Both the position numbers and the translations under genes were made by a program. The notes beneath the pieces were generated by a model. The model was not told the origin of the DNA, searched no databases, and saw only the letters and a list, made by a program, of their open reading frames with translations. Below, piece by piece: positions 43,163 through 51,143 of a DNA stretch of 64,000 bases. The stretch is from Vibrionaceae bacterium. GTDB lineage: Bacteria; Pseudomonadota; Gammaproteobacteria; Enterobacterales; Vibrionaceae. The stretch spans positions 1 to 64,000 of the forward strand of contig JAAEZQ010000016.1 of NCBI GenBank assembly GCA_018222805.1. Direction: 5' to 3'. The number at the start of each line of letters is the position of its first letter. The stretch's first letter is position 1.

Positions 43163-44983
43163 ATGAAAATAACAATAAGGCAAAATCATAAATCAGTTTT
43201 ACAAGGTCTAGAGTTTGAATTGCCCATGTTTACTGTTTTAACTGGAGAAAATGGTAGCGGTAAAACTCATCTATTTGAAGCGATTCAAAATACTAGAAAT
43301 GCTTTAGTTACTTCAGATGATAAAATCCTAACCAATATCACTTATATACCTTTTGCCGGTTTATCACCTGTAGTAGATCAAAAATGTGACACCAGTTTAG
43401 TTGCACAAAGAATTAAACAATTTTGGGGCCAAGTAGAGAGCTATAAAAGTGCAGTTCGTGTACAACTGAGGAGAGAGCCATATTCAGGCCCTTTTGAGAA
43501 TGACCCACTTTTAGGACAAATAGTAAACTTAAAGCATAAAGCTGTATTACTAGATATTTCAGAAAAGTTAGATATACCACCTTCAGAATTAACTGAAGAT
43601 CATATAGCTGACATTGTTGACATTTCTTCCATTTCAGGGGATGGTTTTTTTAATAGCCAGTTTGCTGTTATATTTAAAACTTACCATATTAGGTATTTGG
43701 ATAATAAGTTAAACCTTGTGTACCTAAATGAAGGAATAGAAAATTCACCAAGATATTTAGATAATGACGAATTTAACGACAAGTACGGTCAACCTCCTTG
43801 GGATTTTTTAAACTCAATATTAGAAAGACTTATGCTTCCTTACGAAGTTAATAATCCTTTAAATACTCTTCGAGATACCACATTTATATTTAAGTTGATA
43901 CATAAAGAGTCAGGAATAGAAATCGATACAAATGATTTATCAACTGGCGAAAAAACCTTGATGTCTTTAGCGTTAGCTATTTATAACTCAACATCTAGCA
44001 ATGGCAAAACTGATTTCTTGATACTAGATGAGCCAGACGCACCTCTGCATCCTTCAATGTCTAAGCTAATGTTGGAAATTATAGAAGAAGAAATAGTAAA
44101 TAAACATGGTATCCCTGTTTTAATATCTACACACTCACCGACAACGATTGCTTGTACACCTGCAACAGCATTATTTAAAATATCAAAAATAGATAAATTA
44201 CCAATACAATGTAATCTAAATGACTCGATGAAAATTCTTACCTTTGGCATCCCTAACTTGAATGTGTCGATAGAAAATCGACGCCAAGTGTTTGTTGAAC
44301 ACTTGTATGATGTAGAATATTATGAAGCACTTTTTGATATAGTTTCTCGAAAAGTAGAATTTGAAGTTTTGCCTCAGTTTTTACCTCCACATACGCTAAA
44401 TGGCTCGAACTGCGATGCAGTATTAGAAATAACTAGAAAACTTCGAGATATGGGGAATAGGCATGTATACGGCTTAATCGACTGGGATCTAACTAACGAA
44501 CCAGAAGAGCAAGTTATAATACTTGGTTCCTGTAAACGTTATGCAATAGAAAATTATGTTTTCGAACCATACTTTTTAGCTTTGTATTTAATATATAAAA
44601 AGTTTTGTTCTCCAAGCGACTTAGGCCTGGATGATTGTAAATCCTACCTTGATACAACAAAGAAGATATATGAAGACTTTAATACACTTCAGTTATTAAC
44701 CGATAGTGTACAGAGTATGTTGTTTCCTGAAACCGAAGAAACTGTTTATGTAGAATGCGAATTGATAAATAAAAAACGTTTAAAAATAAATCAAAAATTT
44801 TTTACATTAAGAGGTCATAATTTGGAAGAGTTAATTAAAGAAACTTGGCCAGTATTATTTAGTGTTCGAAGTAACAATGAAGGAGATAGCTATTTAAAGA
44901 AAGATGTAATTATTACAGTGATAAATGATTTTCCGGAGCTAATATCAAATGATATTCCAGATACATTTTTAAAATTTAAATAG
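43163..44983 (+). CDS. ABC-type ATPase fused to TOPRIM-like domain (defence candidate)
   Basis: This 606-residue protein has Walker A GENGSGKT (about 28-36) and Walker B LILDEPDAPLHP (about 286-297). An H-loop STHSP (about 322) ends the N-terminal ABC/OLD-type ATPase. The C-terminal part has FVEHLYDVEYYEAL (conserved Glu about 377), LIDWDL (DxD about 439-441) and AIENY (about 461). This is the acidic layout of TOPRIM-like or DUF4435-type nucleases. It resembles fused PARIS AriAB or OLD-family defence proteins. The gene is clearly more AT-rich than the phage core, suggesting separate origin. Confidence 0.7.
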   Translation: MKITIRQNHKSVLQGLEFELPMFTVLTGENGSGKTHLFEAIQNTRNALVTSDDKILTNITYIPFAGLSPVVDQKCDTSLVAQRIKQFWGQVESYKSAVRVQLRREPYSGPFENDPLLGQIVNLKHKAVLLDISEKLDIPPSELTEDHIADIVDISSISGDGFFNSQFAVIFKTYHIRYLDNKLNLVYLNEGIENSPRYLDNDEFNDKYGQPPWDFLNSILERLMLPYEVNNPLNTLRDTTFIFKLIHKESGIEIDTNDLSTGEKTLMSLALAIYNSTSSNGKTDFLILDEPDAPLHPSMSKLMLEIIEEEIVNKHGIPVLISTHSPTTIACTPATALFKISKIDKLPIQCNLNDSMKILTFGIPNLNVSIENRRQVFVEHLYDVEYYEALFDIVSRKVEFEVLPQFLPPHTLNGSNCDAVLEITRKLRDMGNRHVYGLIDWDLTNEPEEQVIILGSCKRYAIENYVFEPYFLALYLIYKKFCSPSDLGLDDCKSYLDTTKKIYEDFNTLQLLTDSVQSMLFPETEETVYVECELINKKRLKINQKFFTLRGHNLEELIKETWPVLFSVRSNNEGDSYLKKDVIITVINDFPELISNDIPDTFLKFK

Positions 44984-45049
44984 CTACTTATATGTATTTT
45001 CTTGAATAAAAGATAAGGCAGATTTTTACAGAATTCTGCCTCTTTAAAT

Positions 45050-45400
45050 TCACATTAACTTTTTTAGGGCTCTGGCATATTTTAATATACGTCCTGATAA
45101 TTTAACATCTGTCATTGCTCCAATCTCTAACAAAGCTATACCTGCAAGAATTTGTTGCGCACTAACCAACTTCCCATTAGGAAGTTCTAAGCGGTCATGA
45201 TGCATTTTAAACCCTACCCATAATGCAGATGAACTTAGTTCTCTTCCCTTGCTCATTCTCATAAGTCTTTTACACTCTGGAGGAATTGCTTTTCCCTTGT
45301 CCCATTCTTTGACTGTCCTCGCAGTTTTCAAACAAAGCTCAGCAGTTTCTTCAACGGATAAACCACATTCAAATTCGCGAAAAATGTAGTTTTTAGTCAT
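45050..45400 (-). CDS. Phage regulatory-like protein (DUF3653-like), copy 2
   Basis: This 116-residue paralogue of the gene at 42547 shares FREF-CGLSVEETA, IPPECKRLMRM, KGREL, FKMH and GIALLEIGA. GGAGAG lies 8 bases before the ATG. It is the last phage gene before the right junction and runs leftward, so in circular phage DNA it would lie directly downstream of the repressor. It converges with the ATPase gene. Confidence 0.65.
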   Translation of the reverse strand: MTKNYIFREFECGLSVEETAELCLKTARTVKEWDKGKAIPPECKRLMRMSKGRELSSSALWVGFKMHHDRLELPNGKLVSAQQILAGIALLEIGAMTDVKLSGRILKYARALKKLM

Positions 45401-45467
45401 TTCGCAACTCTCCGTGGTATTGTTCGTTAAAATAACAACTTACGTATTGAAACGATATTTTATTATT

Positions 45468-45496
45468 ATTGAACATAAGTAGATATAATGCGCACT
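45468..45496 (-). other. Prophage right junction, dif-like with 7-bp centre
   Basis: The XerC arm TAATGCGCACT (plus-strand reading) is identical to that at 33783-33793. The XerD arm ATTGAACATAA has one mismatch, and the central region GTAGATA is 7 bp rather than 6. This is what a phage-derived attP half looks like after XerC-side integration. It lies in the same orientation as the left site. Confidence 0.75.
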
Positions 45497-45574
45497 GACT
45501 CATGGAAAAGCTATCTAGAAAAAGCTATTTAGAATTGGCCGGTATGAGCTATTTTAAAATGTCCTCTTATACTT

Positions 45575-46245
45575 ATGGAAATCCATTCGTTTGAGGACAT
45601 CAACCGATGCTATTCAAGTCAATTTAAGGCGACAGTCCTAGAGATCATTCGAGAGCACTACAATGATTTTTCTCCTACGTTTGCCTTAGAAAAATTGACT
45701 GAACAACATAATCTCGCCGTCTGTAAACAAACCCTCCGTCAATGAATGATTGCTTATGGTCTTCGGGGGCCGCATTCACAGCGTAAACCTCGTGTTAATC
45801 AACCTCGTTATCGCCGTGACTGCCTGGGCGCACTTATTCAGTTCGATGGCTCTCATCATGATTGGTTTGAAGAACGTAGCGACAAATGTTGCCTGCTGGT
45901 TTTCATCGATAATGCGACTGGTCGCCTGATGAACCTGCGTTTTAGCGAGGCCGAATCCACCTTCGACTATATGGGCGCCGCGCGAGAATACCTCAATAAG
46001 CATGGTAAACCTGTGGCGTTCTATAGTGATAAGCACTCGATATCTCGGGTCAACCAAGAAAAACACAAGCAAGTTGGTCAGACCGAATATGGGCGTATAC
46101 TACGCGAACTGGGTATAGAGCTGAGTTGTGCCAACAGCTCGCAGCCAAAGCCAAACGCTGTGTCGAACAAGCCAATCAAACGTTACAGGATCGCTTAGTT
46201 AAAGAAATGCGACTGCAAGGTATTGATAACGAAGCCAGTCGAGGT
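45575..46245 (+). pseudogene. ISNCY-type transposase remnant
   Basis: Fragments of one DDE transposase read in order. The first is an N-terminal piece (PTFALEKLTEQHNL) from 45575. It ends at an in-frame TGA at 45743 where a Trp codon is expected. The middle is a frame starting 45746 with FDGSHHDWFEER, LLVFIDNATGRLM and FYSDKHSI. A frameshift near 46145 leads into QANQTLQDRLVKEMRLQGI. The N-terminal HTH and the C-terminus are missing. It lies immediately right of the prophage junction, so it is an old IS scar in the terminus. Not functional. Confidence 0.82.
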
Positions 46246-46587
46246 CAATCGAGATGCCCACGGTATCGGCTCCCTACTCGCTTTGTAAATCAACTTGTTA
46301 AATTATCTTTTCGTTTATCATATATGGCGTCATGCAAAGATCGACGATTTGTAACAATCGATGCTTACTCTAAGAGTCAAGATGGGTGATAGTTTGGCCG
46401 TTTATCACATGAAGCGGCATAAGCCATTGAGTGCGTATTAAATTAAGCGTCATGTATGACATTCGAAGATACTTGAAGATTATGCATTCAAAAAATATTC
46501 TTGTCGTAAATCCACTATTAAATTGCTTTCATACTATATAAGAGCTATGTTTGTCGGATATCCCCACAAATCAAAAGGAGAATTGCC
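46246..46587. other. Non-coding stretch after transposase remnant
   Basis: This region of about 340 bp follows the last recognisable transposase residues. It holds no convincing gene. An inverted copy of the XerC arm with one mismatch (AGTGCGTATTA) lies at 46430-46440, without an XerD arm. The promoter of the next small gene should lie in the last 100 bp. Confidence 0.4.
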
Positions 46588-46809
46588 ATGGATAAACTAT
46601 TAGCGTCTGCATTACAAATAAAACAGCGGACGATGGTTACTGGTTTTTTCGCTAGAAACGGATTTAAGATCGCGATGACCGATTTTGATGACGTAACGTT
46701 CGAACGAGAAGGAGTTCAAGTAAATGTACATTTTGATATGAACTCGAATGCTGAATCGGCTGATATTTTGACTAAAAAGGCCAGGATCATACCAAGAATT
46801 TCTCGCTAG
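46588..46809 (+). CDS. Small orphan protein of unknown function
   Basis: This 73-residue soluble protein begins MDKLLASALQIKQRTMVTGF. It has an excellent Shine-Dalgarno (AAAAGGAGAATTGCC before ATG), and a strong terminator follows. No family is recognised. It stands between the IS scar and uspA on the strand opposite to uspA, with no operon partner. Confidence 0.6.
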   Translation: MDKLLASALQIKQRTMVTGFFARNGFKIAMTDFDDVTFEREGVQVNVHFDMNSNAESADILTKKARIIPRISR

Positions 46810-46849
46810 CTTCCTCTCTTCAATAGCTTATAAAATACAATATCGTAAA

Positions 46850-46877
46850 AGCCGAGCTAAACTTGCTCGGCTTTTCG
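46850..46877. terminator. Bidirectional intrinsic terminator
   Basis: AAAAGCCGAG and CTCGGCTTTT form a 10-bp stem around an 8-9-nt loop between the orphan gene and the convergent uspA gene. Confidence 0.88.
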
Positions 46878-46883
46878 ACTTCC

Positions 46884-47276
46884 CTAATCGTCATGAAGGT
46901 AAACAACCAATAAATCGGCTTCTACTGCGTTGGCGAGTTTAGGCACTGAGGAGAAAAAACGGCTCAATAAGCTGTGGTGATGGCCACAAACAACTAAATC
47001 AATACCTTCCTCTTTAACGATCCCTTCCAATTTAATGTGGAGATCACCAATTACAACCTTAGTATCAGAAACAGGATATTTACACTCCGACGCAAGCGCT
47101 TGCAACTTTCTGTTGTATTCCTGTTCATCTTTAGGTTCTAGTACAACTCTGTCGACATCTACGTATACAAAAGAGAGCTTGCTGCTGGAATCTGATGCCT
47201 GACTAATCGCTTTATCAATAACCGTTCTGCTAGAATCAGATAAATCAACCGCGACTAATATATGCTTGTAGCTCAT
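46884..47276 (-). CDS. Universal stress protein UspA family
   Basis: This 130-residue alpha/beta protein has HILVAVDLSDSSRTVIDKA at the N-terminus, and VVCGHHHSLLSRFFSSV near the C-terminus. Family members bind ATP through GX2GX9G(S/T). Here that stretch reads GHHHSLLSRFFSS, so the glycine spacing is not canonical and ATP binding is doubtful. It is a single gene and has its own upstream region in the gene-free stretch. Confidence 0.82.
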   Translation of the reverse strand: MSYKHILVAVDLSDSSRTVIDKAISQASDSSSKLSFVYVDVDRVVLEPKDEQEYNRKLQALASECKYPVSDTKVVIGDLHIKLEGIVKEEGIDLVVCGHHHSLLSRFFSSVPKLANAVEADLLVVYLHDD

Positions 47277-48074
47277 TACTTTCCTCCCGATTAGTTTTCA
47301 TAGACTTAGAGTAAGTCTAGCTCACTGAAACCAATTCAAGGCATGCGTTGCTTCAAAACATCGAAATCTTCATCAATCTTTCTAGTTTGAAATACATCCT
47401 GATACAAGCCAGATAAATACAACAACATCACTTCCAATCTAATACATTAATTTTTGGAACTTTAACGCCACCACATCACAGTCCCTTTCAGTGATAACTA
47501 TAGTTACGGCGTCACCTAAATATCTGACGAATAATTATCAGTTAATCAGATAGCAGACCAAATTAGTCGCTTTAGATGTGCCAGATTCTAAACACGACAA
47601 CACTATGCATTACGCCGTAATCAATCCGCTCCCTATTAATTTTAGTTAGGAGTCCAGTGAGTAAAAGAGCATTAAGAATGAAGATTACGGGTGTAAATCT
47701 AACTTGCACTTCATTTATCTCGAAAAAATGCAAGCACTCACTGCTTCTAAACCTTAGGTATTAAGTGGCGTCATTTTAATCCAACGATTGTTACAACGTA
47801 GCGCAGTTGATTATTCAGCATAAATCACTATTCGGTTAGCGCGAGAAAGATGTGATTGTAATTAAATTACATACCAAAGCGCACGTCAACATGTCATCAG
47901 AGCAATATACTAACGTAAGTTGCTGTTTATTAGTGGTTTAAAAACTTTAAAACAAGGTGTTAGAAGGCTTTGTCGGGTTTTGTGAAGGTCAAATAAAATT
48001 GAATTGGTAAAATTTTACCTTCTGTTTATGACGTCAAGTTTAATAGTAAAGGTTCCCTTTGTTAGTCAATCCAC

Positions 48075-48087
48075 GTGACAATGTCAC
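48075..48087. promoter_or_regulatory. matS site (MatP binding), perfect match
   Basis: GTGACAATGTCAC fits the matS consensus completely and lies in non-coding DNA 14.3 kb from dif, so coding constraint cannot explain it. Confidence 0.85.
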
Positions 48088-48146
48088 CCTAATATAGTGC
48101 TAAGCATCCTGTAGTTATGATTTATTGAGCTATCCGCCAGACACAA

Positions 48147-48177
48147 AAAAGCAGGGCGTTTCACTGCCCTGCTTCTT
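48147..48177 (-). terminator. Intrinsic terminator of the vxr operon
   Basis: Minus strand GCAGGGC and GCCCTGC pair around an 8-nt loop and are followed by six T, 20 bp after the vxrE stop. Confidence 0.92.
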
Positions 48178-48198
48178 AACTTTTCGTTTTATTTATTC

Positions 48199-48357
48199 TT
48201 AGTTTTGTTGCTGTTTCGCTGCGTACTCAGCTCGAATTTCTTCAGCAACAATTTTTATGGCTTGAGCCGTACTTGTACCTTGAGACATTAGCTCTTGAAT
48301 CTTTATCACGGCTTGCTGTTGTTCTTCGTGAGATAGAGGGGGTAGATCGTCAAACAT
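48199..48357 (-). CDS. vxrE: VxrE, UPF0181 (YoaH-like) protein
   Basis: This 52-residue protein starts [17 protein letters not shown] and contains [21 protein letters not shown], the UPF0181/YoaH signature. In V. cholerae it is the last gene (VCA0569 in memory) of vxrABCDE. Its Shine-Dalgarno GAGGAG lies 7 bases before the ATG, inside the 3' arm of a terminator-like hairpin. The molecular role is unknown. Confidence 0.87.
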   Translation of the reverse strand: MFDDLPPLSHEEQQQAVIKIQELMSQGTSTAQAIKIVAEEIRAEYAAKQQQN

Positions 48358-48383
48358 AAAAAAGCTCCTCATTTTGAGGAGCT
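48358..48383 (-). terminator. Terminator-like hairpin containing the vxrE Shine-Dalgarno
   Basis: Minus strand AGCTCCTC and GAGGAGCT form a perfect 8-bp stem with a 5-nt loop followed by TTTTT, then the vxrE ATG. The 3' arm includes the GAGGAG ribosome-binding site. The structure should both terminate vxrD transcripts and hide vxrE initiation. Confidence 0.82.
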
Positions 48384-48399
48384 GACTATAACCATTCGC

Positions 48400-49527
48400 T
48401 TAATAGGTCGCAAGGAAATTAATTGACGCGCCCATCGCGTTTTCGTTTGTATAACGAGCTGCTATATCCAGTTCAATCAAGTTTAGTGGCGACAGCCCTA
48501 CTCCCGCGGTGATCGTCCCCTCATCATTACTTCGAGCTAAGTTTTTCATATACCCAGCTCGCAGTGCCATTTGACGCAAAATATCAAATTCAACACCGGC
48601 ACGAATCATTTGGGTATTGTCATCAAATGATGAAAAGCGTTTTTCTTCATTTAAGTCGTAGTCGACACTCATGGTAAAGTAATCTGAAACGAAGCCTGCA
48701 CCGATCGTATAAAGTGGCCTCATGCTGTATTGATAGGACTCGATGGGGTTACTGTTGTACTGAAACGACTTGGTTTCTACATCTCTTCCGATTAAGTTCT
48801 TTGCCGCAATGCCTAAACGGTAGGGCCCAAAAAACCAAAGTGCACCTACGTCCAAATTAAACATGGTTTCAGCGGTTTCATTTTCACGTAAGTCAGCGGC
48901 ATCAAAGTTATTGAAGCTTGTTGCGTATGAATAAGTGTAAATGCGTTGAAGTTTTGGTGTGATACCAACAGAGAGGTGCTGCCCCATGTAGTTGGTGTAT
49001 TTTGCCAATGAGATACCCGCTTCCGCGACACCCATACTCACGCCTTGAACATAAGTATTGTCCATTGGGTAAGCGCCAGAGGTATCAATGGATGGCTGTA
49101 CAAAAGATTCTGTGTATAATTTTCCGTAAGCCGTTGCTGATAGAAATTTATTAGGGATACCAACAGCAACGACACCCCCAAGGTCAAAGTTTAATTTTTG
49201 ATTACCCAGAGCAAGTGCATTCAATGAACTCTCTATTTCGGCATCGTCATTAAGCTTGCTGATACGATCAATTTCATCAATCAAATCGTATTGATCATCA
49301 AAGCTAATACCAAAACTTGGGGCAATGATACCCGCGTCATCGTTGCGGCGATAGATTGCACTTAAAGAAGGGTTAAAAAATGGTGCGGTAAGGTAACTGG
49401 CGGAGACTGTGCCAACACCGCCCATCGCATCACTGCGGGCTTCAATTGAGTAGTTAGCAGCTGAAGCTACATTGGAAAACAGTGCTGCGGTGATGACGGT
49501 TGATAATATTCTGAATTGAGTTTTCAT
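48400..49527 (-). CDS. vxrD: VxrD, TraF-like outer-membrane beta-barrel protein
   Basis: This 375-residue protein has a signal peptide ending near SNVASAAN. The ARSDAMGGVGTVSASYLTAPFFNPS block follows, and the C-terminal half is rich in amphipathic strands. It is the 'TraF_2' family that databases often call conjugal transfer protein TraF, but no other conjugation gene is near. In the vxr operon it is the fourth gene. An outer-membrane location is predicted. It is separated from vxrC by about 60 bp. Confidence 0.82.
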   Translation of the reverse strand: MKTQFRILSTVITAALFSNVASAANYSIEARSDAMGGVGTVSASYLTAPFFNPSLSAIYRRNDDAGIIAPSFGISFDDQYDLIDEIDRISKLNDDAEIESSLNALALGNQKLNFDLGGVVAVGIPNKFLSATAYGKLYTESFVQPSIDTSGAYPMDNTYVQGVSMGVAEAGISLAKYTNYMGQHLSVGITPKLQRIYTYSYATSFNNFDAADLRENETAETMFNLDVGALWFFGPYRLGIAAKNLIGRDVETKSFQYNSNPIESYQYSMRPLYTIGAGFVSDYFTMSVDYDLNEEKRFSSFDDNTQMIRAGVEFDILRQMALRAGYMKNLARSNDEGTITAGVGLSPLNLIELDIAARYTNENAMGASINFLATY

Positions 49528-49586
49528 ACTACACTTGTGATTTCGTTCTTCCTGAACTTATATCGGCACAAATGTCATTTCTTTAG

Positions 49587-50468
49587 TTATTCTTCTTGCG
49601 AAAGGTCATAAGTTCGACTTATCGTTTGAGCTTGCTCAACAATGATGTCACCTTGCCAACGGCGGCTATTAATACTCACAGTGAGAACGTAGCGATCATT
49701 TGGTACGCCAGCGAGTTCGAGTGACTCTGGGTAGTTAGACTCGTAGGTTTTCTTCCACATTTGTTCATATTGACCCTCAACGTAGTCATAGAGCCCTACT
49801 TCGAGTTGTGGCAATGGACAGTGTGGATTTCTCAATGCGCTCTTTTCAACTTTCCAATTTTCTTTAGAAGTCCAGCGAACGTATTGACTCGAGTTGGAAT
49901 CTCCTAAAATAACCCAAGTCCGATAGTCAGGTTTATCTTTCGCTACGACCGTTAAATGATACAAGCCTGATTCAAGCTGGCCAGTTAAATTGTAGCGTTT
50001 GAGAAAACTACGTTCATTCGCTATTTCCGTTCCCTCTGGCCTTTCTTCTAGCGCAAATGAACTGTCTGCAGAGATAGAGCTATCAACCCAACGTTTGAAT
50101 GTGATTTGTTCAACTTCTGTGGTCGCTCGTAACTTGACAACCAAACGGAACGTATCTCGACCCGGACTTTGGATTGTTTGGCGTATGACATTAACACCAC
50201 TAATCCACTCTGGCAAAGTGACAGCAGTCAGAGATTTTCCACAATCCTTAGTCAGAGACTGACCAAGCATATCATTTAAGTGTGAGGTTAAGTCGCGGCT
50301 AGGTTCTGTCTGCCATAGTTCAACTAGTGTATTGAACATCCCTGAAAGATCATCTTCAAGCAGGTGCTGATGAGCCTGTGTTAAGGGCGTATTGGTTCGA
50401 AACCAGTCTGTGGCATGGACTGGCTTCATAAACACTAATGACAAAACTACCGGGAGTAGTATTTTCAT
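49587..50468 (-). CDS. vxrC: VxrC, DUF2861 periplasmic protein
   Basis: This 293-residue protein has a signal peptide (KILLPVVLSLVFMKPVHA) and is otherwise soluble, so it is periplasmic. Matches my memory of DUF2861. It begins 6 bp after the vxrB stop. It accompanies vxrAB in Vibrio and may modulate signalling at the envelope. The biochemical function is unknown. Confidence 0.82.
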   Translation of the reverse strand: MKILLPVVLSLVFMKPVHATDWFRTNTPLTQAHQHLLEDDLSGMFNTLVELWQTEPSRDLTSHLNDMLGQSLTKDCGKSLTAVTLPEWISGVNVIRQTIQSPGRDTFRLVVKLRATTEVEQITFKRWVDSSISADSSFALEERPEGTEIANERSFLKRYNLTGQLESGLYHLTVVAKDKPDYRTWVILGDSNSSQYVRWTSKENWKVEKSALRNPHCPLPQLEVGLYDYVEGQYEQMWKKTYESNYPESLELAGVPNDRYVLTVSINSRRWQGDIIVEQAQTISRTYDLSQEE

Positions 50469-50474
50469 TATTCT

Positions 50475-51143
50475 TTAAGCTTTCATTTTGTATCCGACAC
50501 CACGAAGTGTCTCAATTTCTAAGCCTGGTAGTTTCTGGCGTAGCTGAAGCACGTGAGTATCAACGGTTCGTGTCGTTGGGAAGTGGTTGTAACCCCACAC
50601 GTGGTCAAGTAATTCATCTCGTGTGAATACACGGCCCAGATTAGACGCTAAGAACAGTAGTAAATCGAACTCTGTACGTGTCAGAGTGATTAACTCGTCT
50701 TTAAACAGGACTTCACGAGTCGCGCGATCAATTTCTAAATCCTTTGTGATTACTTTATCTGTACTTGCACCTTCCTGCTCTCCGGAATCCGGAGCACGCA
50801 ATTGCGCACGGATACGCGCGAACAGTTCAGCTTCTGCAAACGGTTTAGTTAAGTAGTCGTTTGCACCTGAATCTAGGCCCGCAACTTTGTCTTTTACCGT
50901 CACAAGGGCTGTCAGCAGAATTACTGGTACATCCTTGATATTTTTCCATTCAGGAAGATGTTGTATAGAGTCGCCGTCAGGTAACTGGCGATCAAGAATC
51001 ACTAAATCGGCTTTCTTCCATTGCGATTCAACGTCCGCAATACGCTCCACATGTAAACACTCATATCCTGCTTGTTCCAGGCTTACTAACAGGCCATCAG
51101 CCAAGTTTTTATCGTCCTCAACGAGAAGCAGTGTCTGTTTCAC
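50475..51143 (-). CDS. vxrB: VxrB/WigR response regulator (OmpR family)
   Basis: This 222-residue regulator starts at GTG 51143 (KQTLLLVEDDKN), which has GGAGA six bases upstream. An earlier in-frame ATG lies inside vxrA. The receiver domain has acidic pocket EDD and phospho-acceptor Asp in LVILDRQLPDG. A C-terminal winged helix (TRTEFDLLLFLASN..VFTRDELLDHVWG) follows. In V. cholerae VxrB controls cell-wall synthesis, T6SS, biofilm and motility genes. It overlaps vxrA by 26 bp. Confidence 0.9.
   Translation of the reverse strand: MKQTLLLVEDDKNLADGLLVSLEQAGYECLHVERIADVESQWKKADLVILDRQLPDGDSIQHLPEWKNIKDVPVILLTALVTVKDKVAGLDSGANDYLTKPFAEAELFARIRAQLRAPDSGEQEGASTDKVITKDLEIDRATREVLFKDELITLTRTEFDLLLFLASNLGRVFTRDELLDHVWGYNHFPTTRTVDTHVLQLRQKLPGLEIETLRGVGYKMKA

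Larger units (their letters stand above)
33766..45496. mobile_element. Filamentous (inovirus) prophage integrated at dif
   Basis: This element of about 11.7 kb lies between two dif-like sites in the same orientation. Gene order is repressor (leftward), small Cys-rich protein, Rep, SSB-like, small ORF, major coat, small ORF, pIII, pVI, Zot/pI, pIV. It ends with accessory genes: TolA-like, DUF3653, ATPase, DUF3653. No integrase is present, as expected for an IMEX phage using host XerCD. It is larger than typical 6-9-kb relatives because of the ATPase cargo. All core genes look intact. Confidence 0.9.
47277..48198. other. Gene-free 0.9-kb stretch with a matS site
   Basis: No ORF with a plausible start is seen across 922 bp, which is unusual for this dense region. 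It contains the uspA promoter region, a perfect matS site at 48075-48087, a one-mismatch matS-like sequence at 47503-47515 and the vxrE terminator at the right end. An undetected sRNA is possible. Confidence 0.5.

Noticed and set aside
30560..45219. KOPS polarity as independent proof of dif
   Set aside because: Only one correctly oriented GGGNAGGG was noticed on each side, too few to be statistically useful alone.
45506..45533. Tandem 14-bp repeat AAAAGCTATCTAGA / AAAAGCTATTTAGA
   Set aside because: Two copies with one difference next to the prophage junction. Too short and isolated to assign a role.
46430..46440. Third dif-like site
   Set aside because: Only the XerC arm is present with one mismatch and no XerD arm follows, so XerCD could not assemble.
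48400..49527. TraF-like gene as evidence of conjugation
   Set aside because: No relaxase, coupling protein or pilus gene is nearby. The gene is part of the vxr operon.
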